Origin: a virus
Virus record (IMG/VR): IMGVR_UViG_3300035232_001500
Coordinates: 1-46,122 of that record
Strand: one strand, 5' to 3'
Length of the DNA stretch: 46,122 nt
The translations under genes were made by a program, and so were the position numbers. Numbering within the stretch: position 1 is the first letter of the stretch; every line of letters starts with the position of its first letter. Positions 17,252-25,770 of the stretch are shown here, piece after piece. Below the pieces are notes generated by a model. The model saw nothing but the letters and a program-made list of their open reading frames with translations. It did no database searches and was not told where the DNA came from.

Positions 17252-18106
17252 TCAATTATTTTTTCGTGATGCTGCATGTTGATAATTATGTTTTAATATG
17301 TTATTAATATTACGCATGAATTCTTTCCATTCTTGTTTTGTCTTACTACATAAAGCTTTAACTTCTTTTATTATTATCGATATTCTTTCGTCTCTATTTT
17401 GTATTTCGTCATAACTTTCATCAATATAAGGGTGGAATGTTTTAAAACCGTCTTGTTTTAACAATTTTAATGTTTGGTAATTACCTGCAAGAATAAATGG
17501 ATGTTTCATCCAAAAACATTTATAAGTTTTTTCTGTATAACGATTTGATCGATTTGACATTTCAGTTTCCTGCACTAATGAAAAGCAAGAGTGTTTGTAA
17601 AATTCACTATTAATTTCTTGCCAGCACGATTTAATACCCTTTTTGGCCTTATCGTAATCAATAACTTCTGGTAACTTAGGTAAGCTTAAATTATATTTTC
17701 CGCTTAAGGAGCCGCAGGACCACAAGCAATCCTTTAATAAATCTTCTTTAAAAAGTCTCGATAGCATATGTAATTTATCCAACTTTGGATGCCCGCATAA
17801 ATATGTAAAACTGTATTTATATTTTTCGTAGACTGGCGGCATAATGTTCCCGAACAAATCCCAACAGAAATTTTTGTAAAAAATTGTTTTTCCATCTGAC
17901 ATTTTTTCATTCATTGTGTTAAAAATGCAAGGTCGTTGGTATTTTTTAGAATATTCTGTTATTAATTTAGATAGTAAATCTTTTGTATACCAAGAGTGAT
18001 CCTCAAAAGAACTATCTAATGTAATTAAATTTTCCTCAATAGTTAAATCAAAAACTATCTTTTGAGCCAGAACCCTTTTGGTTTTATTTTCGTTTAGTTT
18101 TTGCAT
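17252..18106 (-). CDS. Glycosyltransferase-like phage protein
   Basis: A 284-residue protein starting MQKLNENKTKRVLAQKIVFD. The C-terminal half has a pattern seen, from memory, in uncharacterised glycosyltransferase-like proteins of marine phages and large DNA viruses: FSLVQETEMSNRSNRYTEKT, then HPFILAGNYQTLKLLKQDGF, then PYIDESYDEIQNRDERI. The T-E-K-T and G-F-[KR]-[ST]-F elements suggest a GT-B fold related to the exostosin group, but no donor-binding residue is certain. It is the first gene of the 18106-13469 glycan operon. TATAAT-like bases (TATAATTAACTATTAAAC) lie just before the ATG, after the terminator of the upstream gene. Confidence 0.5.
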   Translation of the reverse strand: MQKLNENKTKRVLAQKIVFDLTIEENLITLDSSFEDHSWYTKDLLSKLITEYSKKYQRPCIFNTMNEKMSDGKTIFYKNFCWDLFGNIMPPVYEKYKYSFTYLCGHPKLDKLHMLSRLFKEDLLKDCLWSCGSLSGKYNLSLPKLPEVIDYDKAKKGIKSCWQEINSEFYKHSCFSLVQETEMSNRSNRYTEKTYKCFWMKHPFILAGNYQTLKLLKQDGFKTFHPYIDESYDEIQNRDERISIIIKEVKALCSKTKQEWKEFMRNINNILKHNYQHAASRKNN

Positions 18107-18140
18107 GTTTAATAGTTAATTATAGTAAACTGCACAAACA

Positions 18141-18167
18141 AAAAATCCATCATGAAGATGGATTTTT
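18141..18167 (-). terminator. Rho-independent terminator after the head operon
   Basis: AAAAATCCATC and GATGGATTTTT form an 11-bp stem with a 5-base loop. T-rich sequence follows on both strands, so it could work both ways. It separates the 18187-19155 gene from the glycan cassette. Confidence 0.8.
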
Positions 18168-18186
18168 ATAGGTTTAACTTTTTAAA

Positions 18187-19155
18187 TTAATATTTCTTTT
18201 TCTTTGCGGCTGTATGAGTATAGCCCATCTTTTTCATTTTTACATGATCTTCGTAGGTTTTTGCGTCATAAGCTTTTCCTGTTTTGGGATCATACATTTT
18301 ATGAGGCTTAAAGTTATTCTTATCTAATTCTTCGGCTTTAGATTTTTCTTTTGGCTTTTGGGCTTTTTTAATTTGCTTTTCTGAAGGAGCTCCTTTATCG
18401 CCCTTTTTCCTCATTTTTTCTCCAGACCCATCTTTTATTCTTTTTCTTTTGTTATGTATGTTGTCCCAAAGCCCGCGTTTCGCTTCAGCTTCTGTAGCTT
18501 CAGACTTTTCACCTTGTTTTTTGAGTATAGCCTCTTGAATCGGTTTAGGTAAAGTTTTTTGTTTTTCCGTTAAGCCTGCTTGTCCTTTTTGATAAAGAGT
18601 ACCTTTCATTTTCTTGTACTGCATTGCACAAGCTGCATAAGTTTTATCTTGATCCATGCCAGCTGTATTAATTAAATCTCCGTCATAAGAAGCACAATGC
18701 TTCATGAATGCTTTTTCCATATAGTCGCCCGCAGCTTCTGATTCGTCTAGGTATAAAAGAAGTTCTTTTTCAACATTTTCTCCTGAACCTTGAACTTTTG
18801 TTCCAGCTCTCCATTGTTTACAAGACCAGTAACGAGCTTTTGTTTTTGGGCCTGGATTGTCACAATTATGCCTAGCTCTGAACGACTTCCTTCTAGCTGG
18901 ATCGTCTCGCTTAATTTCCATATTGGGGTCTCCGAAATTTACTTTTACTACATTCCCTTTTTCATTCTTTACATAAACGGAGAACTTTTTAGGACCCCCA
19001 GAAGTTCTAAAAGGCTTATTTAATTTTTTCCCTTTGTTTTTTTCTGAAGCCCATGACTCCATGGATATCAAATCACCTTCTTGGTCATCACAGTCACAGA
19101 CCAAATCGCGTTCACGTATCTCTTTCGAAAAATCTAATATTATTTTTTTGTTCAT
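18187..19155 (-). CDS. Conserved phage structural/core protein, Lys-rich
   Basis: A 322-residue, very basic protein with three parts. Residues about 55-115 (KKFSVYVKNEKGNVVKVNFG, and later KSFRARHNCDNPGPKTKARY) match, from memory, a family widespread in marine phages. The middle (residues about 130-200) is helical, with a Cys-containing segment around MKHCASYDGDLINTAG. Near residue 230, RGLWDNIHNKRKRIKDGSGE followed by KMRKKGDKGAPS is another recurrent short phage motif. The C terminus ends in AAKKKKY. Its place beside the neck and capsid genes suggests a head or core component. The biochemical role is unknown, and DNA binding is possible from charge alone. Confidence 0.6.
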   Translation of the reverse strand: MNKKIILDFSKEIRERDLVCDCDDQEGDLISMESWASEKNKGKKLNKPFRTSGGPKKFSVYVKNEKGNVVKVNFGDPNMEIKRDDPARRKSFRARHNCDNPGPKTKARYWSCKQWRAGTKVQGSGENVEKELLLYLDESEAAGDYMEKAFMKHCASYDGDLINTAGMDQDKTYAACAMQYKKMKGTLYQKGQAGLTEKQKTLPKPIQEAILKKQGEKSEATEAEAKRGLWDNIHNKRKRIKDGSGEKMRKKGDKGAPSEKQIKKAQKPKEKSKAEELDKNNFKPHKMYDPKTGKAYDAKTYEDHVKMKKMGYTHTAAKKKKY

Positions 19156-19170
19156 AGTATGCGTAAATTA

Positions 19171-19698
19171 TTAATTTTGCGCCGAAGCATCAGTTCCAGC
19201 GACTTGCCTTGGACCGCCTTTGTTTATATTATAGCTTTGTAAGAGTGAAAGTAAAGTTTCTTCAGCTTCTTTTGAATAAACCGAATATTGTTTTGATGCT
19301 GTAACTTTTTCTGATGGAGTTGAAAGCATAGCTCTCCTCCTAATCACACTATCACCATCCCTCAACTCCGTCCAATCTGAGGTTACTACAGAACCAGCAC
19401 TAACACTAGAGCTATCAGGAGTAACCCCCATAAGGACTTTTCTTCCTAATTTTGAATAATAATCCCTCAAGAATATTTGTCTATATATAGATTTTTCAGA
19501 ATCACCCATCCCTGGGTATTCTCCACTGTAACAAGAATGAATTAGTACATTCAATTCCCCAACATTGTGTTGCAACCATCCTGAGATGAAATTTGAATTT
19601 ATTAAGTTCGAGTCTTCGTCGAAATCATACTTGTATATCCCCGAAGCAAGATTCCCTATTTCATTAACTGTAGGGTTGAAATTATAAGAGCTAGCCAT
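19171..19698 (-). CDS. Head-tail connector-type structural protein
   Basis: A 175-residue protein with no signal or membrane segment. It starts MASSYNFNPTVNEIGNLASG. The middle SEKSIYRQIFLRDYYSKLGR, followed by small residues and strands, resembles the small connector or head-completion proteins encoded just after the capsid gene in marine phages. That likeness is from memory and weak. It lies 15 bases before the Lys-rich gene and 13 bases after the SAP-like gene, all on the minus strand. TAAATA precedes the ATG by about 10 bases. Confidence 0.5.
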   Translation of the reverse strand: MASSYNFNPTVNEIGNLASGIYKYDFDEDSNLINSNFISGWLQHNVGELNVLIHSCYSGEYPGMGDSEKSIYRQIFLRDYYSKLGRKVLMGVTPDSSSVSAGSVVTSDWTELRDGDSVIRRRAMLSTPSEKVTASKQYSVYSKEAEETLLSLLQSYNINKGGPRQVAGTDASAQN

Positions 19699-19711
19699 AG
19701 AGCTTTTTTAT

Positions 19712-20158
19712 TTACTTGCCATTAAGTATGTCTAAAACTTCTTTCGCTAGTTTTGATTTGGGATCTATAACAGGGCTGTCTGAAGATGTGTCGTATTTAT
19801 TTTGACCGTCTGTAGTTCCGAATTTAACTTTGAATTCTCTTCTGATTTTGTTTTTTAAAGAAGTCTTGTTTCCAGATGGAAATATGCTAGCCTTAACAGC
19901 TAACTCTTGCATTTGCCTTAAATTCATACCTTGGAGCTCTGACTCTAAATCATCAAAAGAATTTGTGCCGAAAGGGTTGTTTGGAACAGAAAGCAAATCT
20001 TCTACGCTTTTCGCTTTAATCTGCTTTTCGTCTACTGTTTCAAACTTACCAGTAATATATTCCATTTCAACCTTCTTTTTTCTTCTAGTTACTTTTGTTT
20101 TAGTAGCCTTAGAGGTCTTTGTTTTTGGTGCTGTTGTTATTTTTCTTTGACGGGCCAT
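19712..20158 (-). CDS. SAP/HeH-domain-like small protein near the capsid gene
   Basis: A 148-residue protein. Residues 1-35 are basic and disordered (many Lys, Thr and Arg). The middle holds a helix-extension-helix pattern, MQELAVKASIFPSGNKTSLK, that resembles SAP/HeH nucleic-acid-binding domains. The C terminus is short and helical. A good ribosome-binding site, AAAGGA, lies 9 bases before the ATG. It sits between the capsid gene's terminator and the connector gene. A role in packing or binding DNA inside the head, or in head assembly, is an inference from the domain and the neighbours. Confidence 0.55.
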   Translation of the reverse strand: MARQRKITTAPKTKTSKATKTKVTRRKKKVEMEYITGKFETVDEKQIKAKSVEDLLSVPNNPFGTNSFDDLESELQGMNLRQMQELAVKASIFPSGNKTSLKNKIRREFKVKFGTTDGQNKYDTSSDSPVIDPKSKLAKEVLDILNGK

Positions 20159-20222
20159 AATTTTAATTCCTTTTTCGAGAGCTGTTTTAATTCATTACAC
20201 ATTTATAGTAACTCCTAGAAAC

Positions 20223-20251
20223 AAAAAATCCACCCGAAAGGTGGATTTTTT
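20223..20251 (-). terminator. Rho-independent terminator after the capsid gene
   Basis: AAAAAATCCACC pairs perfectly with GGTGGATTTTTT around a 5-base loop. The stop of the major capsid gene lies 27 bases upstream on the minus strand. The T-run on both sides allows bidirectional use. Confidence 0.85.
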
Positions 20252-20277
20252 GAAAAGAAGTGATTTTGAACTCCCTG

Positions 20278-21330
20278 TTATTGGACAGATAATCCAAGAA
20301 TCGCGCTGTCATTAATGACACATCTGCCTTCTTCAAGTTCAGCATAATAACCGATCTTTTTAGAACGACCAACATATTGATCATCAGCAGAAACCGTCAT
20401 AGTGGTTCCAGATTCAGCATCAACAGCAACCGCACGAAGCATTGCTTCACGAGAACGGTCTAGAGCTATAGCAAAATCTTGGTCTCCATGACCAGAGATA
20501 AGCTTGCTAGCGACCTGTTGGTACTTTGCCTTAGGCCCAAGCTCATAGATTTCCATAATGGAAATACCGAAGAATTCAGGAAGTCCACCTTGACTAAAAG
20601 CTTGCTTGCGTCTTTCATCGGTATCAGCGATGAAGTTACTACCTCCAGACGTACTAACCGAATTGTATGCAAAGCTTCTTAAACTTTCAACAACCTCAGG
20701 AGAGCAAATTAAGTCAGTAATTCCACGGCTACGATCAGGAGTTCCACCAGACCATGAAGGATTGTTCCTTTTGGCCTTCGTAAGGAGAGCATTGAAGTCA
20801 TCCATGGTTACGCCAGCGCCAGCAGTTCGTGTAAGAAGCTTGGCTTCGTTGTCTGCGATAGTGCCTAAGATCAACCCAGCAGAAGTATTCTCTTGTTGGA
20901 TTAAGATTTCTTGAGCCAATCTAGTCATGGACTTACTAACAACATCAAGGCGAGAGCGGGAAGCATAACGCTTATCAAAATCAATAGCACTTTCGAGCCT
21001 GTAAGTAGTAAGCTTCAACTCGCTATGAGTTGGAGTTACATGATTCGAAGGTAATCCTCCAGGAGCATTACTGCTATATACCTTGATGTAATCTTCGTCA
21101 GTTACATCGTAGTAAAGGTCCAAAGGGATACTTGGATTATCGTCAGCAGCGAATTGAAAGGGAGAAAACAGATTGCTCAATGTTGGAGCATTGTCAACTA
21201 CTTCAGCTAGTACTGGTCCGATAAATTCGGCTAGAGCTTGTTGGGCTTCATACGCTACAGCTCTATCACGGGAGGCCATTGCCTTTACCAGTTCAATCTG
21301 CTCGTCGGTTCTTTTAAGTGTAATATTCAT
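20278..21330 (-). CDS. Major capsid protein (HK97-fold candidate)
   Basis: A 350-residue protein that forms the phage head shell. The pattern fits HK97-fold capsid proteins. There is a helical N-terminal arm (residues 1-50), a P-loop-type strand region with PLDLYYDVTDEDYIKVYSSN, the long spine helix region (DVVSKSMTRLAQEILIQQEN), and the A-domain segment DLICSPEVVESLRSFAYNSV. The C-terminal part has GYYAELEEGRCVINDSAI, typical of the last strands. It is flanked by a late-type box and a strong terminator, and its codons look more even than those of its neighbours, as expected for high expression. The decoration-like and protease-scaffold genes lie directly upstream. No delta domain is evident. 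Confidence 0.85.
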   Translation of the reverse strand: MNITLKRTDEQIELVKAMASRDRAVAYEAQQALAEFIGPVLAEVVDNAPTLSNLFSPFQFAADDNPSIPLDLYYDVTDEDYIKVYSSNAPGGLPSNHVTPTHSELKLTTYRLESAIDFDKRYASRSRLDVVSKSMTRLAQEILIQQENTSAGLILGTIADNEAKLLTRTAGAGVTMDDFNALLTKAKRNNPSWSGGTPDRSRGITDLICSPEVVESLRSFAYNSVSTSGGSNFIADTDERRKQAFSQGGLPEFFGISIMEIYELGPKAKYQQVASKLISGHGDQDFAIALDRSREAMLRAVAVDAESGTTMTVSADDQYVGRSKKIGYYAELEEGRCVINDSAILGLSVQ

Positions 21331-21348
21331 TGTGTTTTATAAACCTTG

Positions 21349-21359
21349 TTAGTATTAAT
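21349..21359 (-). promoter_or_regulatory. Late-type promoter box before the capsid gene
   Basis: The minus strand reads ATTAATACTAA, ending 18 bases before ATG 21330. It shares the AATACTAA core with the boxes at 9229 and 22020. An AAGG between it and the ATG could serve as a ribosome-binding site. Confidence 0.4.
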
Positions 21360-21372
21360 GATTAGCAATTTA

Positions 21373-22014
21373 TTAGCAATTGAGTTGGATAAGATAATAG
21401 TTGCCTGACAAACCATCGGCTTGCATTCCAGCTGTATAATTTCCTCCTCTACTTCCAGATCCAATTACTTTTCCAATTGGGTTTTTATCACCTGCTGCGG
21501 CTTCAATAAACTGTCCAGCTTTAGCGGCTAATCTACTTCCGACTTTTATTTCATTTGAAACCGTAGGGGTGGCTATAGCTGTATCAGCTACTGTAATTAA
21601 ACCTCTAGTAAGAACTGGAACTGTTTGTCCAGAAAGAACAGCTTGAAGTTCGTCCTTCTTTACATTGTTAAAAAGCAACTGCTCGTTGTTTTCGTCAATA
21701 GCAAGGGTTTGGTTCAAGGTAACACCAAGAGCGCTTCCAGATGTAGCTGGTTTGAGCTTGAGCGGGTTTTCTGGGTAAGGGTTGCGGCCAACTGGGGAGT
21801 TGTAACTATTCATGAAAGCACTGTTTTGAGTGCCAACATTAATAACTCCTTCGTTTAAGTTTCCGTTCTCCACTTGTACCAGAACTCCGTCTGCGTTAAG
21901 TCCATCGACATCAGGTTTTGTCGTTAGGAGTTGTAGCCCATCACACCTAAGTGCGAAAAGGTTAACAACGTCGTTTTCGTCGTATTGTCTAAAAGGTAAT
22001 AGTCTATGTGCCAT
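21373..22014 (-). CDS. Capsid decoration or head-associated protein
   Basis: A 213-residue protein starting MAHRLLPFRQYDENDVVNLF, with no signal peptide or membrane helix. The later part is beta-rich, with SNEIKVGSRLAAKAGQFIEA and a C-terminal segment YYLIQLNC. From memory, proteins with this start occur next to capsid genes in marine phages and are taken as head structural proteins. Its place between protease-scaffold and capsid, together with its own strong late-type box, suggests a highly made capsid-binding protein. Whether it truly decorates the capsid surface is inferred. Confidence 0.6.
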   Translation of the reverse strand: MAHRLLPFRQYDENDVVNLFALRCDGLQLLTTKPDVDGLNADGVLVQVENGNLNEGVINVGTQNSAFMNSYNSPVGRNPYPENPLKLKPATSGSALGVTLNQTLAIDENNEQLLFNNVKKDELQAVLSGQTVPVLTRGLITVADTAIATPTVSNEIKVGSRLAAKAGQFIEAAAGDKNPIGKVIGSGSRGGNYTAGMQADGLSGNYYLIQLNC

Positions 22015-22019
22015 GATTC

Positions 22020-22032
22020 TTAGTATTTAATT
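22020..22032 (-). promoter_or_regulatory. T4-late-like promoter box before the decoration gene
   Basis: The minus strand reads AATTAAATACTAA, the same 13 bases as at 9229-9241, ending 5 bases before ATG 22014. The box overlaps the last codons and stop (TAC TAA) of the protease-scaffold gene. A start 6-7 bases after TTAAATA would give a nearly leaderless mRNA. Confidence 0.5.
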
Positions 22033-23660
22033 GTTATAGATTCTTTAGAGAAAGCATTTTTGAATTGATCTTTAAGGGAAACTTCTTTATCTATCGAGTC
22101 TCCGTTATTTGATGTAATTTCTTCGTTAGCCTCTACATTTTCGAGGACTTCTTCGACTTCTTCGCTAGAAGAGGTTTCTTCTACTTGTTCGGAAGCATTA
22201 ATAGGATTTTCGGAAGAAGTTAGTCTTTTTTGAATTTCAGCTTCTAGTTTTTCAGCAAAAACTTTTTCTTGCTCTTCTAGATTTTTTTTGCTTTTATGAC
22301 TAAACAATACTTTCATCTTTTCAGAAAACGAAGCAAAACTCTCGTCTGTTTCATCTAGCTTGTTTAAGTCTTCTACTAAAATTGATCTATCTTGATCGGA
22401 CAATTCGTATTCCGAATCAATAGAGTCCATTCTATCATTGAAGATCTGAAGTTTTCTAGATTCAGCTACATCAGCTTCTATCTTAGAAAGTTTGTCTTGC
22501 GATTCCGCCAAGTTAGCTTCTAGATCAGAAATCTTTTGTTCGGATTCAGCTTTAGCTTCTTCCGCTTGAAGTTTTTGTTTTTCGGTTTCGGCTTTTTCCT
22601 GCACGTAAATGTCGCTCTTTTCCTTGATGGCATCAGTGACAACTTTTACTATATTAGCAACAGCTTCTTCCGAGAACTTATCAGAAGCAGATGCTTCGAT
22701 AGTTTCTTTGAGTTCGTTAATTATTTCTTTAATTTCCATTTTCTGTATGTCTGAATTTAGTTTGGCGTTGTCTGAAATTACAGCTTGTTTTGCATTATGT
22801 GAAGGTTTTTTTTTGTTTTTTATTATTTTTTTTAAAAAATCCTCTGTATTTACTTCTATTTTTTCCACACCTTCAGAGGGGTTTTCTAGGGTTTCAACCT
22901 TTTCTTCCTGGTCTTTTTTTTTATTTTCTAGTTTAATTAACCCTGATACATTAGCCGCAGGATTCGTTGTGAAACCTATTCCTAAAGGATATACATCACC
23001 CGAAACAAGTCTGTAAATTTCAGTACCATCATTCATCAACCCATCTCCATCAAATGCTTTCAAGTATTTTTTTAATTCATTTATATGCTTTTGGTCTGAA
23101 ATTATTTCCGCTTCTTCTAAGTTTTTACTACCCACAGCTATCAAAAAATCATTGAAGCCTATTTCCCAGCTAGCAGAAATTGCATTATATAATGAGTTGT
23201 TTGCGTCTGTAGATTTTTCTATTAAATCTGCAAAGTCAGGATTTACTGTTTTGTATATAACAGATGATAGTGCTATATTAAAAGGCTCTAAAGAGTTTAT
23301 ATCTTCTTTGTCTAAAATATTATTAGATCCATATGTTGAGAAACCAGAGGACACAACATGACCAACAACTTTTTCTTTTTTATGTTCTATGTTAGTAGGC
23401 TTATGAGTAAAATAGGAACTTACAGCTTTTGCTGTGTCTGTAGATATTCCATCATGATTTTTATTAAAAACGTTTACTACCGCAGCATTAAAAGCTACTG
23501 CGATTAAATCTACATTAGCATCAAGATCCATTTCTTCTGGAAGTAGGGATCTTAAGCTTTCTAGAGAAGCTTTGGATAAATCTAACTGATCCTTCGGAAT
23601 ATTTGAGGATGCCGTGATTTCATTAGCAAAGCTTGTTTTGTATTTATATGGTATCGCCAT
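22020..23660 (-). CDS. Prohead protease fused to a scaffold
   Basis: A 546-residue protein. Residues 1-245 look like the prohead protease of marine phages. NIEHKKEKVVGHVVSSGF (His93) and ISASWEIGFNDFLIAVGS (Ser164 in S-W-E) are likely catalytic segments. The order His then Ser matches this protease group, but the third residue of the triad is not certain. Residues 290-450 form a long coiled coil rich in Glu, Lys, Leu and Ala, typical of a scaffold. The C terminus is acidic (SEEVEEVLENVEANEE). The likely job is to guide capsid assembly and then cleave scaffold and capsid proteins. It lies between the portal and decoration genes, as expected. Confidence 0.75.
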   Translation of the reverse strand: MAIPYKYKTSFANEITASSNIPKDQLDLSKASLESLRSLLPEEMDLDANVDLIAVAFNAAVVNVFNKNHDGISTDTAKAVSSYFTHKPTNIEHKKEKVVGHVVSSGFSTYGSNNILDKEDINSLEPFNIALSSVIYKTVNPDFADLIEKSTDANNSLYNAISASWEIGFNDFLIAVGSKNLEEAEIISDQKHINELKKYLKAFDGDGLMNDGTEIYRLVSGDVYPLGIGFTTNPAANVSGLIKLENKKKDQEEKVETLENPSEGVEKIEVNTEDFLKKIIKNKKKPSHNAKQAVISDNAKLNSDIQKMEIKEIINELKETIEASASDKFSEEAVANIVKVVTDAIKEKSDIYVQEKAETEKQKLQAEEAKAESEQKISDLEANLAESQDKLSKIEADVAESRKLQIFNDRMDSIDSEYELSDQDRSILVEDLNKLDETDESFASFSEKMKVLFSHKSKKNLEEQEKVFAEKLEAEIQKRLTSSENPINASEQVEETSSSEEVEEVLENVEANEEITSNNGDSIDKEVSLKDQFKNAFSKESITIKY

Positions 23661-23674
23661 ACTTTATGTATACA

Positions 23675-25672
23675 CTAACTACGTTCTTTTTGAGAATGAT
23701 ATAAAAGTGCGGCTGGATATAATTCAAGTTGATGAGAACCAGATATTTCGGTAATTTCTTTTAGCACAGATAAGTTTTCTATTTTTTCCGCATCTTTAAT
23801 GCATGCGTTCGCTGATCTTTTCCATATTTTTTTATCTTTAGACATAACTATAGACTCGCACAGGTTCTGACATATTTTTAGCTGATTATCATTTAATTCT
23901 TTTGTTACATATTTCTTTTTTAATGTAGCTTCTATATAAGATCTAAAATCTTCAACTTTATATACAATTTCTTGTATTTCTTTTCTGGAATATAATTCAG
24001 ACGCATTTACACTTCTTGGTATTCCCGTTGTCCCTTTAGGTCTCCCAACTGGCCTTCCGCTGCTTTTTGGTCCAGAAGTCCCGCCCTCATCTTTAGTAGA
24101 CACGGTATCTACTTCTCCATCACCATCAACATCAATCATAGGAATTCCGCCTACTAAAGGATTATACATACCCTCTTTTCTTTTCTCTAAATATCTTTCT
24201 TGAGCTGACTCTATATCTCCTGTATCAGGATAGATCCCCGTTTTAATTGTCTCGATACCTTGTTGAGGGGTCAGTATTCCCATTTCTATTAATCGAGTTA
24301 CAACTCTTTGCAATTGAACTTCATCTTTTATATCTATCTCTTCGAATTTTGCTGTTGGGTATTTTTTAAATCCCATAGCTTTACAAACCATTTTGATTTG
24401 AGGCTGTAAGAAGTTATGAACGAATGATTGTCTAGCTTCTTTTAATCTTTCCAAGAATATCTCAGCTTTAACTTGGGTATTTTTATATTTTTCATCTCCT
24501 ACGATTACATTTTGAAGCCCTTGTCTTATATCTTCGTTTACTATTTGATATTTTTCTGGGCCGATAACCTTGCCTATATCTGGCAATATAAATTCTGCCT
24601 TGGTTGTATAATCTGCGACTAGAACCCTGCCCACACTTTCATTTTGGAAAAGGGACTGCATGGCTTCTAGGTTATTGGGATTTACCCCTCCTTTGTCTGG
24701 GTCTGTACCCATGGTAATTAATAGTATTACATTTTCAATAGTTCTGCTTATAGCCTGATCTACTTTTTTCAATTCGATCTTCCAGTTAATATCATCCAAA
24801 ACTGGAAACCCGAATGGTATTGCGAAAGGTTCATAATCTTGTTTTTTATAAAAAGCATGGCAAAGTTTTGACGGATCAAGATCCATAGAAACACCATCCA
24901 TAGACCAACCCCCTTCTTTTATTTTTTTCTTAACCTCTTCTGGCAGCCCGTCAAATATTTGTTTATCTTCTTCTGTTTTCGGGTTTTGGAGTCTTTCTAA
25001 TTCATATTCTGACAATATTTTTTTATAAATATTATTGTTATATGAAGTGCTTCTTGATGCAATTATGTCGTATGGATTTAATAATATATATCTTATTGGG
25101 AGCTGGTTTGGTTTTAAGAAATTCTCAGAGCCATATACTTTATTTAGTCTAGAGAAATCTTCTACAGAAAATTTTCCATCTAACCTGTAAAGAAAAACAT
25201 TTCCACTTCTATAATATTCTCTAAAAAATTGATCTTTTAAATTCCATAAATTTATTTTAGAAAACCATTTCTCAATAAATACTCTTGATGACTCATTACC
25301 CCCATCAACATATATTGGAGAATTTGCTAGTTCAGCCATTATGTCAATAGCATTTCTGAATATAGGAACATTCGCATATGCTTTTTGACAAAGCTCTATA
25401 GTATCTCTTACGTTTACACCTTCGGATGAAACTTGATAAGGCAAAAGCCCTTGTCTTATATTGGAGTATCTACTTGTTTTTGTAGAGCTTGATATGCTAT
25501 TTCTTCTTCTTGAAGTCGTTCCTGTTCCACCACTTGATACTGACGCATTGGAGACATAATAACTTTCCCCTGCAGATGTTGGATTAAAACCAATATCTTT
25601 TGATATTGGCTTGTCTGTTTTTGAGTCAAACTTATTCCAGTACGAAGCTTTTTTTGTATATTTTCTTTTCAT
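23675..25672 (-). CDS. Portal protein
   Basis: A 665-residue portal, the dodecameric channel at one head vertex through which DNA is packaged. After a Ser/Thr-rich disordered N terminus (residues 1-75), the core holds typical portal pieces: IELCQKAYANVPIFRNAIDI, FFREYYRSGNVFLYRLDGKF, LLNPYDIIASRSTSY, and an ISRTIENVILLITMGTDPDK segment. The stem and crown region includes FLERLKEARQSFVHNFLQPQ. The Asp/Gly-rich stretch MIDVDGDGEVDTVS near residue 545 looks like a calcium-binding loop, which is unusual for a portal. The C terminus (residues 600-660) is helical. It is the first gene of the head operon, with tandem palindromes upstream. Confidence 0.85.
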   Translation of the reverse strand: MKRKYTKKASYWNKFDSKTDKPISKDIGFNPTSAGESYYVSNASVSSGGTGTTSRRRNSISSSTKTSRYSNIRQGLLPYQVSSEGVNVRDTIELCQKAYANVPIFRNAIDIMAELANSPIYVDGGNESSRVFIEKWFSKINLWNLKDQFFREYYRSGNVFLYRLDGKFSVEDFSRLNKVYGSENFLKPNQLPIRYILLNPYDIIASRSTSYNNNIYKKILSEYELERLQNPKTEEDKQIFDGLPEEVKKKIKEGGWSMDGVSMDLDPSKLCHAFYKKQDYEPFAIPFGFPVLDDINWKIELKKVDQAISRTIENVILLITMGTDPDKGGVNPNNLEAMQSLFQNESVGRVLVADYTTKAEFILPDIGKVIGPEKYQIVNEDIRQGLQNVIVGDEKYKNTQVKAEIFLERLKEARQSFVHNFLQPQIKMVCKAMGFKKYPTAKFEEIDIKDEVQLQRVVTRLIEMGILTPQQGIETIKTGIYPDTGDIESAQERYLEKRKEGMYNPLVGGIPMIDVDGDGEVDTVSTKDEGGTSGPKSSGRPVGRPKGTTGIPRSVNASELYSRKEIQEIVYKVEDFRSYIEATLKKKYVTKELNDNQLKICQNLCESIVMSKDKKIWKRSANACIKDAEKIENLSVLKEITEISGSHQLELYPAALLYHSQKERS

Positions 25673-25710
25673 GGCTATACAATATAGTACACCATGCCAA
25701 GAAAAAGTCT

Positions 25711-25742
25711 AAAGTTAACTTTGCACTTTCAAAGTTAACTTT
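25711..25742. promoter_or_regulatory. Tandem palindromes, operator-like, before the portal gene
   Basis: AAAGTTAACTTT occurs at 25711-25722 and again at 25731-25742. Each is a perfect 12-bp palindrome. They are 20 bp apart, two DNA turns, so dimers would sit on the same face. A half-site (AAAGTTAA) follows at 25768-25775. The pair lies 39 bases before the portal ATG (25672) on the minus strand. TACTATATTGTATAG between them could hold the -10. A repressor or activator site for the head operon is the simplest reading. I see no candidate binding protein in the window. Confidence 0.6.
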
Positions 25743-25770
25743 GAATGAGGTAATCGACGAAAAGCGAAAG

